64,000 nt of DNA from Lachnospiraceae bacterium (GTDB lineage: Bacteria; Bacillota; Clostridia; Lachnospirales; Lachnospiraceae), in contig JAAWBT010000071.1 of the NCBI GenBank assembly GCA_022792835.1, positions 33,632 to 97,631 of the forward strand, in the 5' to 3' direction. The notes beneath the pieces are model-generated. The model was given only the letters and a program-made list of their open reading frames with translations. It made no database searches and was not told where the DNA came from. Position 1 is the first letter of the stretch, and each line of letters opens with the position of its first letter. Below are positions 17,730 through 26,490 of the stretch, piece by piece. The position numbers and the translations under genes were made by a program.

Positions 17730-18623
17730 CTATACTTCGTAATTGACCCACTTCTTCTGGCCCCAGAACTGAACTGCCGTCACAAGGCCGATGATCGCCA
17801 CCGTCCAGATGACCACCGAGGAGCCAAGGCCCCTGTTGCCGGACACAAAGGACTCACGGTAGAACAGATACATAAGCGACTGGGCCTTGGTAAGAGCCGG
17901 GTTCGATTCCTCAACCATCATGTAGATCAGATCATACACTTTGATGGAAGCCATCAGACGCATAATCAGGACCACAAACAGGGTCGGGGACACCATGGGC
18001 AGAGTAATGTGGAAGAACTGCTGCATTTTCGTTGCCCCATCTAGGCTGGCCGCCTCGTAGTAGGACTTGGAAATGTTCTGAAGTCCAGAGAGCAAAAGCA
18101 CCGCATCATAACCGATTGCTGACCAGATGGCCACGATAGCGCAGGTGATCATAATGACGTTCGGATTGGTGATCCAGTTGATTCCGGAAGAAAGCATGGT
18201 ATTGATGATACCATACTCCGTGTTGAACATCCACTTCCAAACCATAGCCACAGCGGCAGGTGCCACTACCATGGGCAGGAAAAAGATGGCCCGGAACGCT
18301 GTTCTTCCCTTGATCTTCGTATTGAGCATAACTGCCACCAGAAGGGCCAGGAAAATTCCGACGGGCACCGTCAGCAGGCAGAAATACAAGGTATTTAAAT
18401 TCGCTCTCCAGAATTCGGCGCTGGTAAACATCTGCAGGTAGTTCTCCAGTCCCCGCATCTCATAGAGGCCAAAGGGCCTGGTCTTGGAGAAGCTCAGCTT
18501 GATTGTGTCGATAAACGGGTAAATATTTAAGGCCAGAAGGCCGATGATGGTCGGAGCGACCATGATATAGCCCCATTTTGCTTCGGAGCGGCCGTGTCTG
18601 GATTTTTTTACTGTCTTTCCCAT
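17730..18623 (-). CDS. Sugar ABC transporter permease, MalF/MsmF type
   Basis: 297 residues, six helices; EAA loop SYYEAASLDGATKMQQFFHITLPM near 200-225. The N-terminus has a basic cytoplasmic tail before helix 1 (WGYIMVAPTIIGLLALNIYPF). It forms the translocation pore with the downstream MalG-type subunit. It lies 15 bp after the binding-protein gene. Confidence 0.93.
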   Translation of the reverse strand: MGKTVKKSRHGRSEAKWGYIMVAPTIIGLLALNIYPFIDTIKLSFSKTRPFGLYEMRGLENYLQMFTSAEFWRANLNTLYFCLLTVPVGIFLALLVAVMLNTKIKGRTAFRAIFFLPMVVAPAAVAMVWKWMFNTEYGIINTMLSSGINWITNPNVIMITCAIVAIWSAIGYDAVLLLSGLQNISKSYYEAASLDGATKMQQFFHITLPMVSPTLFVVLIMRLMASIKVYDLIYMMVEESNPALTKAQSLMYLFYRESFVSGNRGLGSSVVIWTVAIIGLVTAVQFWGQKKWVNYEV

Positions 18624-18638
18624 ACTGCACCTCCTCCT

Positions 18639-19937
18639 TTAATCATCCTCAGCGGCTTTTTTGACGGCCTCCTGCATAGCTGCAAGTCCTTCGTCAACAC
18701 TTAAGTCACCGGAATAGATCTTTAACAGATTATCAGTTACCTGAACCTTCCACACAGGACGGTATTTGTTATTGACTGACTGAATGCCATAATCGAACAT
18801 GTCAACGAATTTTCCCACGTCAAGCTTGTAGTCAAACTGGTCGAACACACCGACCCAGGTATCTTCAAGTCCCTGGTACGCCGGGATAGCCGCACCGGAT
18901 TCTCCCTGAACCCTCTGTCCCTCTTCGGAACCGAAGAAGCGCAGCACATCTTTCACAACCTCCAGATTTTTGCCTGTAGCCGAGGTGGCATAGCACAGAC
19001 CGTTGGAGATAGTCGCCCGTCCTTCCCCCTCTGCCGGGTTCGGACACTTGGGCAGAACCGCCACGTCCCATTTTCCCTGCATATTCGGATAATTCTGCAT
19101 CTCAGAGAGAACATTCCAGTTTCCTTCTAAGAACATAGCCCCCTGCTCTGAGAAAAATGCTGTTCCGGGAGATGTCTCTGCAAAATAATTCTGGTCAGGG
19201 CACCAGTCATTTTCCTGAAGGCCAATATAAAATTTCATCGCATCGATGGTGGCGGGGTTGTCAAAACCTCCTGTGACCTTGTCCTCTGCCAGTATGTATC
19301 CACCGTTCTGATATACGAAATTCCAGTATCCCAGCTGGTCGTCACCGTAAGCCATGTATCCGTATTTCCCGGTGGCGTCGTAGATTTTCTGAGACGCTTC
19401 GCACAGGTCATCCCAGGTCCAGTTCTCGTCCGGGTATGCCACATTTGCGGCGTCAAACATTTCCTTATTGTATATAAGGCCTACCGTATCCTTGTCTTTC
19501 GGAACCCCGTAATATCTCCCGTCGCTTCCCATAATATTGGACAGGGATACCTCTGAAAAATGATTTTTGTAAAAATCAGGGTCCTCTTCATCGTACAGGT
19601 CTGTCAAATCCGCAATTTTCCCGTAATCCGCATACTTCAGGATCTCATTGGTGTGCATCCAGAAGATGTCGGGCATCTGATTGGAAATGGCAGCCGCTTC
19701 CAGTTTGGTCCAGTACTCGTTCCAGCTTGTAACCTGAACCTCAATCACCACGTCAGGATGTTTCGCCGTGTACGCGTCGCACACAGCCTGCATACCGTCA
19801 CGCTGATTCACATCCCAGATCTGGAACGTGAGGTGCGTTTTGCCGTCCGCCGATTTCCCGCTTCCGCAGGCCGAGCACATGCCCATAAACAATGCACAGG
19901 CAGACAGCATTAGCAAAATTTTCCTAATCCTTTTCAC
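18639..19937 (-). CDS. Sugar-binding lipoprotein, MsmE type
   Basis: 432-residue extracellular solute-binding protein (family 1). The signal peptide ends in a lipobox with the probable lipidated Cys24 (CSAC followed by GSGKSADG). The mature protein shows family features such as FQIWDVNQRDGMQAVCDAY near the N-terminus and GAMFLEGNWNV in the hinge region. It captures the sugar outside the membrane and hands it to the two permeases encoded directly downstream. First gene of the operon; AAGGAGGAAGG precedes the ATG. The specific ligand cannot be read from the sequence; the GH36 enzyme points to alpha-galactosides. Confidence 0.93.
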   Translation of the reverse strand: MKRIRKILLMLSACALFMGMCSACGSGKSADGKTHLTFQIWDVNQRDGMQAVCDAYTAKHPDVVIEVQVTSWNEYWTKLEAAAISNQMPDIFWMHTNEILKYADYGKIADLTDLYDEEDPDFYKNHFSEVSLSNIMGSDGRYYGVPKDKDTVGLIYNKEMFDAANVAYPDENWTWDDLCEASQKIYDATGKYGYMAYGDDQLGYWNFVYQNGGYILAEDKVTGGFDNPATIDAMKFYIGLQENDWCPDQNYFAETSPGTAFFSEQGAMFLEGNWNVLSEMQNYPNMQGKWDVAVLPKCPNPAEGEGRATISNGLCYATSATGKNLEVVKDVLRFFGSEEGQRVQGESGAAIPAYQGLEDTWVGVFDQFDYKLDVGKFVDMFDYGIQSVNNKYRPVWKVQVTDNLLKIYSGDLSVDEGLAAMQEAVKKAAEDD

Positions 19938-20022
19938 AGCCTTCCTCCTTTATTGTTTAGTCTTGCGATGGCAATGGGCCAAAGAGCCCGCTTATTCGGT
20001 TCATTTGGCGAATGCCCGCGGC

Positions 20023-20050
20023 GACAAATGCACATTTTTCAGCATTTGTC
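20023..20050 (-). promoter_or_regulatory. Leader hairpin before the sugar operon
   Basis: GACAAATGC (20023-20031) and GCATTTGTC (20042-20050) form a perfect 9-bp inverted repeat around a 10-base loop. It lies between the likely -10 (20079-20084) and the lipoprotein start, so it is in the 5' leader of the mRNA. It may stabilise the mRNA or be an operator; no U-run follows, so it is not a terminator. Confidence 0.5.
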
Positions 20051-20078
20051 ATAGATACATGGGTGTTACATAGTTGAG

Positions 20079-20185
20079 ATTATATCAAATCTAACCAATA
20101 TCATAATATGAACAAGAAAAATTCATATATACCAATATACAATATCTATACTTTTTTTACAAAACGTGTTACTATTTTGGTATAT
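20079..20185. promoter_or_regulatory. Divergent control region with AraC-type site candidates
   Basis: On the minus strand the sugar operon has a perfect -10 TATAAT (20079-20084) but no recognisable -35, as expected of activator-dependent promoters. TATTGGT occurs on that strand at 20094-20100 and 20131-20137, 37 bp apart. ATATACCAA (20127-20135) and TTGGTATAT (20177-20185) form an inverted pair. The adjacent AraC-type activator is the likely binder (inference). Confidence 0.5.
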
Positions 20186-20262
20186 AGTAATATCAGCTTC
20201 AAGAAATCCTTACGTTTCACCCGTATACACCAATTGAGTTATACTTAACCGGAGGGGAAGCA

Positions 20263-21144
20263 ATGGAAAGCAGACTGAAGTTTAAAATCTTTCAAAACGA
20301 CAACCACATTGACCTTACGATGTTCCAATTCGGCTGGGAGCGGTGTGCCCCGCTTCACTCCTACGGTCCTGCCGTCAGGAACCATTATCTGTTCCACTAT
20401 GTATTTTCTGGCAAAGGAGTCCTCGATGCTACCAATTCTGCCGGAAACACTTCCCTGTACCAGATAGAGGCCGGAAAGGGCTTCTTAATCTGTCCCAGGC
20501 AGGTCAACACCTATCATGCCGACGAGCGCCACCCCTGGGAATATGCCTGGATTGAATTTGACGGCATCAAGGCGGCCGATTACCTGAGAATGGCGGGACT
20601 CGATTTTGACCACCCTATTTATCAGTTAAAGAACCGGGACGGCGCGGCCGCCATACGCAAAGAGATGATGCATATCATTGACAACCCGGACAATTCCGTC
20701 ATCAGTCAGATCGGGCATTTATACCTTTTTTTCGACAATCTTGTGGCAAATTCCGCCAACCGGAAGGAAAACCGGCCCGGCAGCCTCCGCGACTTCTACA
20801 TCAAGGAGGCTGTCAGCTTTATCGAACAAAACTATCATTTTCCCATCACTGTGGAAAGCGTGGCTGCCTTCTGCGGCTTAAACCGCAACTATTTAAGTAA
20901 ATTGTTCCGGGAGACTCTCAACCAAACGCTCCAGCAGTTCCTCATGTCCTACCGGATGAACAAGGCCGCTGATCTTCTTGCCTCCACGGAAATGAGCGTG
21001 GCTGAGGTGGGCTGCCGCTGCGGCTACCAGAACCAGCTCCATTTCTCAAGAGCCTTCAAAAATGTGGTCGGCATCCCGCCGTCCCAGTGGCGGACAGAAC
21101 ACTCTCTGCGGTTCGTGGGAGCCCCGCCAGAACGATCAAGATAG
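20263..21144 (+). CDS. AraC-family transcriptional activator (MsmR/RafR-like)
   Basis: 293 residues. The N-terminal cupin-like sugar-binding domain (about 15-170) includes HYVFSGKGVLDA and a WEYAWIEFDG stretch. The C-terminal AraC domain (about 185-285) has two helix-turn-helices (VESVAAFCGLNRNYLSKLFRE and VAEVGCRCGYQNQLHFSRAFK). GGAGGGGAAGCA precedes the ATG. It is divergent from the alpha-galactoside operon in the same way that MsmR is associated with the Streptococcus msm genes, so it probably activates that operon when the sugar is present. Confidence 0.92.
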   Translation: MESRLKFKIFQNDNHIDLTMFQFGWERCAPLHSYGPAVRNHYLFHYVFSGKGVLDATNSAGNTSLYQIEAGKGFLICPRQVNTYHADERHPWEYAWIEFDGIKAADYLRMAGLDFDHPIYQLKNRDGAAAIRKEMMHIIDNPDNSVISQIGHLYLFFDNLVANSANRKENRPGSLRDFYIKEAVSFIEQNYHFPITVESVAAFCGLNRNYLSKLFRETLNQTLQQFLMSYRMNKAADLLASTEMSVAEVGCRCGYQNQLHFSRAFKNVVGIPPSQWRTEHSLRFVGAPPERSR

Positions 21145-21179
21145 GAATACATGCAACAAACAAGAAAGGATTTTTATCT

Positions 21180-23138
21180 ATGTCAATATCTGAATACAGC
21201 AAAGCCCACAAAGCTGCCATTAAAGCTTATCGACAGGGACTTCACGGCGGTTATCCCTACCTGCCTGTCCTGGATGAACTTCTTTCCTTCACGGAAACAG
21301 CAGGAGAAACAGACCTGGGACTGATCGACATTCCCGCGGATTTGATCCGGGGAACAAAAAGCGCCGGCCGCACCAAGGCCTTCGCCTCCAATTTTATGCC
21401 CCTCCTGGACGAAGATACGGAATTTGCCGCAAAATGGAGTTCCCTGTATCAATCTCATCTGGAGGAAGGGATCCGGGAGCCGGTCATTGCCTGCGAGTTT
21501 ATGAATTCCTACTATATTATAGAAGGGAACAAGCGGGTAAGCGTCCTCAAGTTCTCTGGGGCGGTGAGCGTTGCCGGATACGTGACCAGGATCCTTCCCG
21601 CCCCTTCTGACACGGAAGAATACAGGATCTATCGGGAGTTTATGGATTTTTCCCGGGCGAGCGGCATCAATACCATCTATTTCAGCCGGGAAGGCAGTTT
21701 CAGGCGGCTCTGCGCTCTGGTGGGAAAAGACTTCTCTGCCTCCTGGGATGAGGAAGAACGAAGGTCTTTCCGCTCCTGCCTCCTCCACTTCACGGACATT
21801 TTCCGAAAAAAAGGAGGAGAGAAGCTGTCCATTACCCCAGGGGACGCATTCCTCACCTACCTGAACATTTATGGTTATGCAGACATGCTCACCAAATCCT
21901 CCTCAGAGCTTCGGGAGGAGGTGGCAAAGCTCTGGGCAGAGTTTGAGGCCTTGCCGGAAAATCGGCAGGTGAACCTTGTCTTAAAGCCCCGCTCCGCCGA
22001 GGAAACAGAAGATCCCGCCGTTCTTCTGAAAAAATTGTTTGTGCCGGAATCAAAACTGAAGGTCGGCTTTCTCTATTATCGGACTGCGGAAACCTCCGGC
22101 TGGACCAACAGCCACAATCTGGGCCGCATGCACCTGGTAAACCGGCTGGGCGAGAGGGTGGAAACCTTTGTCTATGACGGCGCGGAGAATGACGACGATG
22201 CCTTTCGCCTGATTGAACAGGCTGTATCCGACGGCTGCCAGGTGCTTTTCACCACCTCGCCCCGGTTTTTAGGAGCCAGCATCAAATCTGCCGTCCGCCA
22301 TCCGAAACTCAAAATCTTAAACTGCTCTGTCAATGCCTACAGCGGCCATCTGCGGACTTATTACGGACGGCTCTATGAAGCCAAATTCTTGGTGGGGATG
22401 CTGGCCGGAATCCTCACGGACACCGGGCAGGTAGGCTATGTGGCTGACGTCCCCATTTTCGGCGCGCCGGCTGCCATCAATGCCTTTGCCCTGGGAGTAA
22501 AAATGGTCAATCCGACAGCCCGCGTCCACCTGGCCTGGTCCATGGAACGGCGGTGGAACGCAAAAACTCCAAAAGAAGTTTCCGCCCGGTTTACCCGGCA
22601 TTTCCGGGAACAAAACGTCAGTCATGTCTCCGGCCGGGATACCATTTCCCAGCGGACTTTTGGGGCTCCTTACGGCCTCTATGAAATGAAAGACGACGGG
22701 CCCATGCTTCTGGCCGCTTCCATTTGGCATTGGGGGAATTTCTACCAACGGATTGTGCAGACCATTCTCAACGGAAAATGGGACCGCACTGCGCCGGAGC
22801 GGCTGGGCGATTCCATCAACTACTGGTGGGGGATCTCTTCCGGCATGATCGACATCATTTACTCCAAATCTCTTCCGCCAAGGACAAAGCAGCTTGCGGA
22901 ACTGGTGAAACAGCAGATCGTTTCCGGAAACTTCCAGATTTTCTCCGGGGAGCTTAAGGACCAGCTCGGAAACCTTAAGTGCCGGGATAAAGAAGAACTT
23001 TCTCCAGCGGACATCGTCCGCATGGACTGGCTTGCCGACAACGTGGAAGGCGGCATTCCGGAAATAGACGCTCTGACGGACGAGGCCGCGGCCATGGTGG
23101 AAATTCAGGGGATTCATACGGGAAAGGTGTTCCTATGA
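21180..23138 (+). CDS. Cytoplasmic ParB-like / BMP-domain fusion protein
   Basis: 652 residues. I start at ATG 21180, preceded by AAGAAAGGA, not at codons inside the AraC gene. Residues about 95-140 resemble a ParB/Srx-like domain (EPVIACEFMNSYYIIEGNKR, with EGNKRVSVLK at 115-124). From about 293 the protein matches the BMP/PnrA-type nucleoside-binding fold (KVGFLYYR, GRLYEAKFLVGMLAG, GQVGYVADVPI). It lacks a signal peptide and a lipobox, which BMP substrate-binding lipoproteins normally have, so it should be cytoplasmic. It overlaps the phosphoesterase by 4 bp. A nucleotide- or ligand-sensing role is inference; I know no characterised member. Confidence 0.8.
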   Translation: MSISEYSKAHKAAIKAYRQGLHGGYPYLPVLDELLSFTETAGETDLGLIDIPADLIRGTKSAGRTKAFASNFMPLLDEDTEFAAKWSSLYQSHLEEGIREPVIACEFMNSYYIIEGNKRVSVLKFSGAVSVAGYVTRILPAPSDTEEYRIYREFMDFSRASGINTIYFSREGSFRRLCALVGKDFSASWDEEERRSFRSCLLHFTDIFRKKGGEKLSITPGDAFLTYLNIYGYADMLTKSSSELREEVAKLWAEFEALPENRQVNLVLKPRSAEETEDPAVLLKKLFVPESKLKVGFLYYRTAETSGWTNSHNLGRMHLVNRLGERVETFVYDGAENDDDAFRLIEQAVSDGCQVLFTTSPRFLGASIKSAVRHPKLKILNCSVNAYSGHLRTYYGRLYEAKFLVGMLAGILTDTGQVGYVADVPIFGAPAAINAFALGVKMVNPTARVHLAWSMERRWNAKTPKEVSARFTRHFREQNVSHVSGRDTISQRTFGAPYGLYEMKDDGPMLLAASIWHWGNFYQRIVQTILNGKWDRTAPERLGDSINYWWGISSGMIDIIYSKSLPPRTKQLAELVKQQIVSGNFQIFSGELKDQLGNLKCRDKEELSPADIVRMDWLADNVEGGIPEIDALTDEAAAMVEIQGIHTGKVFL

Positions 23139-23725
23139 AAATACTTGCACTTGCCGACGTGGAATCCAAGGCGCTCTGGGATTTCTTCAAACCGGAATAT
23201 CTGGAAGGAATCGACGTGATCGTCTCCTGCGGGGATCTAGACCCCCGTTACCTGTCCTTCCTGGCCACCTTTTTTCACGGCCCGGTGCTCTATGTCCACG
23301 GCAACCACGACGGCCATTATAAAGATACACCGCCGGACGGCTGTATCTGCATTGAAGATCAGATTTATGAATACCGTGGAGTCCGATTCCTGGGGCTTGG
23401 CGGCTCCATGCGCTACAAGGAGGGCCCCTGGCAGTTTACCCAGCGGCAGATGAACCGGCGGGTGAGGAAGCTCTGGCTTAAATTTTCCCTGCGCCGGGGC
23501 TTTGACGTGTTGGTGACCCACGCCCCGGTCTGGCACATAAACGACCACGACAATCTGGTTCACACCGGCTTCCATGCATTCCGGCGCCTGATCGACAAAT
23601 ATCAGCCCAAGCTCATGCTCCACGGCCACGTCCATTTAAATTACGGGATGAAGGCGGAACGGAGCCGCACCCTGGGGGATACCAGGATCATCAATGCCTA
23701 TGAACGGTATGTGGCAGAAATTTAG
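23135..23725 (+). CDS. Metallophosphoesterase, calcineurin-like
   Basis: 196 residues with the metal-binding motifs of the family: SCGDLD near 32, GNHD near 55, THAPVW near 130 and HGHVH near 168. The canonical first motif DxH reads ADVES here, so one metal ligand site differs. The ATG overlaps the stop of the ParB/BMP-fusion gene as ATGA, so the two proteins are made together and may act in one pathway. The substrate (phosphodiester or nucleotide) is unknown. Confidence 0.85.
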   Translation: MKILALADVESKALWDFFKPEYLEGIDVIVSCGDLDPRYLSFLATFFHGPVLYVHGNHDGHYKDTPPDGCICIEDQIYEYRGVRFLGLGGSMRYKEGPWQFTQRQMNRRVRKLWLKFSLRRGFDVLVTHAPVWHINDHDNLVHTGFHAFRRLIDKYQPKLMLHGHVHLNYGMKAERSRTLGDTRIINAYERYVAEI

Positions 23726-23770
23726 AAACTTCTTCTCCCCGAAACACCATGGGCGGGGACCGGCCTTTTA

Positions 23771-23799
23771 TTGACTTTACCTCAGATTCCGAATATAAT
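23771..23799 (+). promoter_or_regulatory. Sigma-A promoter of ribulokinase gene
   Basis: TTGACT (23771-23776), a 17-bp spacer and a perfect TATAAT (23794-23799), 65 bp before the ribulokinase ATG. No clear AraR-type operator was recognised around it. Confidence 0.8.
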
Positions 23800-23864
23800 A
23801 TTAGTCAGTTATTATAAGAATCATTTTGGTATACGGAAGTATTCCTGTACGGAGGAGGTTTGTA

Positions 23865-25541
23865 ATGAACAGAAAGAAATATGTGATCGGGCTGGATTAC
23901 GGCACCCTTTCCGGGCGCGCGGTGGTGGTGGAGGCAGACACAGGGGAGATTCTTTCCCAGGCAGTCAAAGAATACCCCCATGGGGTGATGGATCGTGACC
24001 TTCCCTGCGGGACTTCGCTGGATGTGGAATGGGCTCTGGAGCATCCGAAGGATTATCTGGATGTGCTGGAGGAAACAATCCCTGCGGCAGTGCGCCAGGC
24101 AGAGATTTCCCCTGAGGATATCATTGGGCTTGCCATTGACTTTACCTCTTCGACAGTTCTCCCTATTGATCAGGACGGGACTCCCCTCTGTATGCTGCCT
24201 GAATTTGAAACCCGTCCTCATGCATATGTAAAACTCTGGAAGCATCACGCCGCACAGCCGGAAGCAGACGAGATCAACGCTCTTCTTACGGAGCGGGGAG
24301 AAATTGACCTGCCCCGCTACGGAGGAAAAATCTCCTCCGAACTTATGCTTCCCAAGGCTCTCCAGATTCTTAAAGAAGATCCGGAAATCTACGAGCGGGC
24401 CGATCAGATTTTGGAGGCCGGCGACTGGCTGACTTTCATCCTCACCGGCTCCCGCCGCCGCTCTGCAAGCATGGCCGGCTACAAGGGCATGTGGCTGGAG
24501 GGAGAAGGTTATCCGGGCCATGATTTCCTGAAAGCCCTTGACCCCCGACTGGAAACTTATGTGGAAGACAAGCTCAGCACAGACATCTGCCCCATGGGGG
24601 GCCGCATCGGCATGTTAAATGACGCCTGGGCCCAAAAGCTTGGACTCCTGCCGAAAACGGCTGTCGGTGCCAGCATCATTGATTCTCATGTAGGGCTTCC
24701 CGGCTGTGGAATCGCAGAACCGGGTCAGATGATGCTCATTCTCGGCACTTCAAGCGTACAGCTTGCCTTGAGTGAAACACCTTATTCCGGGGAGGGTGTC
24801 TGCGGAGCCGTAAAGGGCGGAATCATGCCTGGCTACTATGCGCTGGAATCCGGACTGGCCGGGGTCGGCGACATTTTCGGCTGGTTTGTGGACCATTGTG
24901 TCCCCGCCTCCTATAAGGAAGCAGCCAAGGCCGAAGGCTTTGGAATCCATGAATATCTTACCCGCCTGGCCGGAAAGCTGGCTCCGGGAGAAAGCGGACT
25001 ACTGGCTTTGGACTGGTGGAACGGAAATAAGACGCCCTTCGTCAGCGTTGACCTCTCCGGTATGATTGTGGGCTGCACTCTTGCAACACGCCCCGAAGAA
25101 ATCTATCGAACCCTGATCGAAGCCACCGGTTTTGGCACCCGCCTGATTATGGAAGCCTTTGAGCATGCTGTCCCTGTCAATGAAATCCGCGCCTGCGGCG
25201 GGATTGCAGAAAAGAATTCCATGCTTATGCAGATCTTCGCTGATATCACCAACCGCGAAATCAAAGTCTCGGCCTCCAAACAGACTGCGGCCTTGGGCGC
25301 CGCCATGTATGCTGCTGTCGCCGCCGGTTCCGAAAAAGGCGGTTATGACTCCATCTTTGACGCCGCCAAAGCCATGAGCCGTATGAGGGATGAGACCTAC
25401 CGTCCGATCCCGGAAAATGTTGCCGTCTATGACTCCCTCTACCGGGAATACTGCAGGTTAAAGGATTATTTCGGAAAAGAAAATCCGGTCATGAAAAATC
25501 TGAAACTGCTGCGGCAGAAGGCAAAGAACGGGAGCTGTTAA
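23865..25541 (+). CDS. araB: Ribulokinase
   Basis: 558-residue FGGY-family kinase phosphorylating L-ribulose to L-ribulose 5-phosphate. The ATG at 23865 follows CGGAGGAGGTTTGTA. N-terminal ATP fold YVIGLDYGTLSGRAVVV, ribulokinase-type CGTSLDVEWALEHPKDYLD and DFTSSTVLP, then the C-terminal FGGY signature region TLIEATGFGTRLIMEAF and the CGGIAEKNSMLMQI segment. Length fits AraB. It stands alone: no araA or araD is next to it, so the rest of arabinose catabolism must be encoded elsewhere. Bounded by its own promoter and a long terminator hairpin. Confidence 0.92.
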   Translation: MNRKKYVIGLDYGTLSGRAVVVEADTGEILSQAVKEYPHGVMDRDLPCGTSLDVEWALEHPKDYLDVLEETIPAAVRQAEISPEDIIGLAIDFTSSTVLPIDQDGTPLCMLPEFETRPHAYVKLWKHHAAQPEADEINALLTERGEIDLPRYGGKISSELMLPKALQILKEDPEIYERADQILEAGDWLTFILTGSRRRSASMAGYKGMWLEGEGYPGHDFLKALDPRLETYVEDKLSTDICPMGGRIGMLNDAWAQKLGLLPKTAVGASIIDSHVGLPGCGIAEPGQMMLILGTSSVQLALSETPYSGEGVCGAVKGGIMPGYYALESGLAGVGDIFGWFVDHCVPASYKEAAKAEGFGIHEYLTRLAGKLAPGESGLLALDWWNGNKTPFVSVDLSGMIVGCTLATRPEEIYRTLIEATGFGTRLIMEAFEHAVPVNEIRACGGIAEKNSMLMQIFADITNREIKVSASKQTAALGAAMYAAVAAGSEKGGYDSIFDAAKAMSRMRDETYRPIPENVAVYDSLYREYCRLKDYFGKENPVMKNLKLLRQKAKNGSC

Positions 25542-25551
25542 AAATAAAAAG

Positions 25552-25616
25552 AGGAGAGTGAAGCGATCCTATCCAACGCAGACGTCTGCTTATGGAAACG
25601 ATCGCTTCACTCTCCT
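25552..25616. terminator. Long bidirectional terminator hairpin
   Basis: A perfect 17-bp stem (25552-25568 with 25600-25616; core GGAGAGTGAAGCGATC) encloses a 31-base loop that itself holds the 12-bp palindrome GCAGACGTCTGC (25578-25589). It sits between convergent araB and merR genes, with A-rich sequence before and ATTTTTAA after, so it can stop transcription from both sides. Confidence 0.8.
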
Positions 25617-25639
25617 TCACATTTTTAAGGGCCGGCCGC

Positions 25640-26365
25640 TTACCTGCGGCTTATGGAAATCGCCTTGTTTACAAAGGCCGCTGTTCCTGCTCCGCCTGCG
25701 GCGTCAATATTTTTTGTGAAATCTCCGCCGTCTGCATACATCTTTCCGAGACCAGACAATATCTCGTCCGAACAGGTATAAAAGTGCTCTGTGATAAAAC
25801 CCTGCAGCTTTCTCACCAATGCCTGCGCTGGCTCTGAGTCCGGAGCGCCTTCCCGCAGACGGCCAAACTCCGCGAAAATCGCCATCATCTGCACGCTTAA
25901 GGTTTTCTCCTCTTGTGGCGTCCTCCCCTTTGATTTCTCCTCAAATTCCCGGTACTCCGCCGTATTTCCCCAGGAAGCTTTTGCCTGAGCCGCATACTCG
26001 TCAATCTTTGTTGTGTCAAATGCTGTAAAATCCATGGTATTCACTCCTATCGCTTTTATTCCACGGGCCAGGTCGATCAGGTTCTCCAGATGCTCCTTCT
26101 TTAATGTCAGCAGAGTAATTTGCTGCTCCAGCGCTTTTTCTCTGTCAAAGTCAGGGCTCTCCATGATCTCCTTTATATCTTTAAGAGGAAATTTAAGTTC
26201 CCGGAACAGTAAAATTTGCTGCAGCTTCTCCAGGGCCGTATCGTCATACAGCCGGTAGCCGGACTCCGTATGTCCCGCGGGATGCAAAAGCCCGATCTTA
26301 TCATAATACTGCAGGGTGCGTATACTCACGCCTGCCAATCTGCTCACCTCATGTACTGTCCTCAT
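25640..26365 (-). CDS. MerR-family regulator with TipAS drug-sensing domain
   Basis: 241 residues. N-terminal MerR winged helix (1-70: VHEVSRLAGVSIRTLQYYDKIGLL), a dimerisation helix (75-110), and a C-terminal TipAS-like globin-fold domain (about 120-235, with YREFEEKSKGRTPQEEKTLS). TipA-type regulators bind diverse hydrophobic compounds and activate promoters with over-long spacers. Its own promoter has a 19-bp spacer carrying a dyad (26427-26457), so it is probably autoregulated. No drug exporter is directly adjacent. Confidence 0.93.
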   Translation of the reverse strand: MRTVHEVSRLAGVSIRTLQYYDKIGLLHPAGHTESGYRLYDDTALEKLQQILLFRELKFPLKDIKEIMESPDFDREKALEQQITLLTLKKEHLENLIDLARGIKAIGVNTMDFTAFDTTKIDEYAAQAKASWGNTAEYREFEEKSKGRTPQEEKTLSVQMMAIFAEFGRLREGAPDSEPAQALVRKLQGFITEHFYTCSDEILSGLGKMYADGGDFTKNIDAAGGAGTAAFVNKAISISRR

Positions 26366-26391
26366 ATCTCTTTCCCTCCCCCGTGTACAAT

Positions 26392-26427
26392 TATGGGAAA
26401 CGGCAGCAATCTCAGCCGTTTCCCATA
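26392..26427 (-). promoter_or_regulatory. Leader hairpin of the merR gene
   Basis: TATGGGAAACGGC (26392-26404) and GCCGTTTCCCATA (26415-26427) form a perfect 13-bp inverted repeat with a 10-base loop. It abuts the -10 and so lies at the 5' end of the merR mRNA. It could protect the message or serve as a second operator. Confidence 0.5.
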
Positions 26428-26457
26428 CTATAAACTATGACGCAACGTAGGAGTCAA
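26427..26457 (-). promoter_or_regulatory. MerR-type promoter with 19-bp spacer
   Basis: On the minus strand TTGACT (26452-26457), a 19-bp spacer and TATAGT (26427-26432). The spacer carries ACG-TTG-CGT at its centre, an imperfect dyad like the TACGTTGCGTCA-type operators of MerR/TipA regulators (motif recalled from memory). The long spacer is the hallmark of MerR-activated promoters. Confidence 0.65.
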
Positions 26458-26490
26458 TCCCTTTTTTAAAAATATAGCGATAGAAGAAAC

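Noticed and set aside
23726..23770. Terminator after the phosphoesterase gene
   Set aside because: Only CCCCG and CGGGG can pair around a long loop and the T-run is short; too weak to list as a feature.
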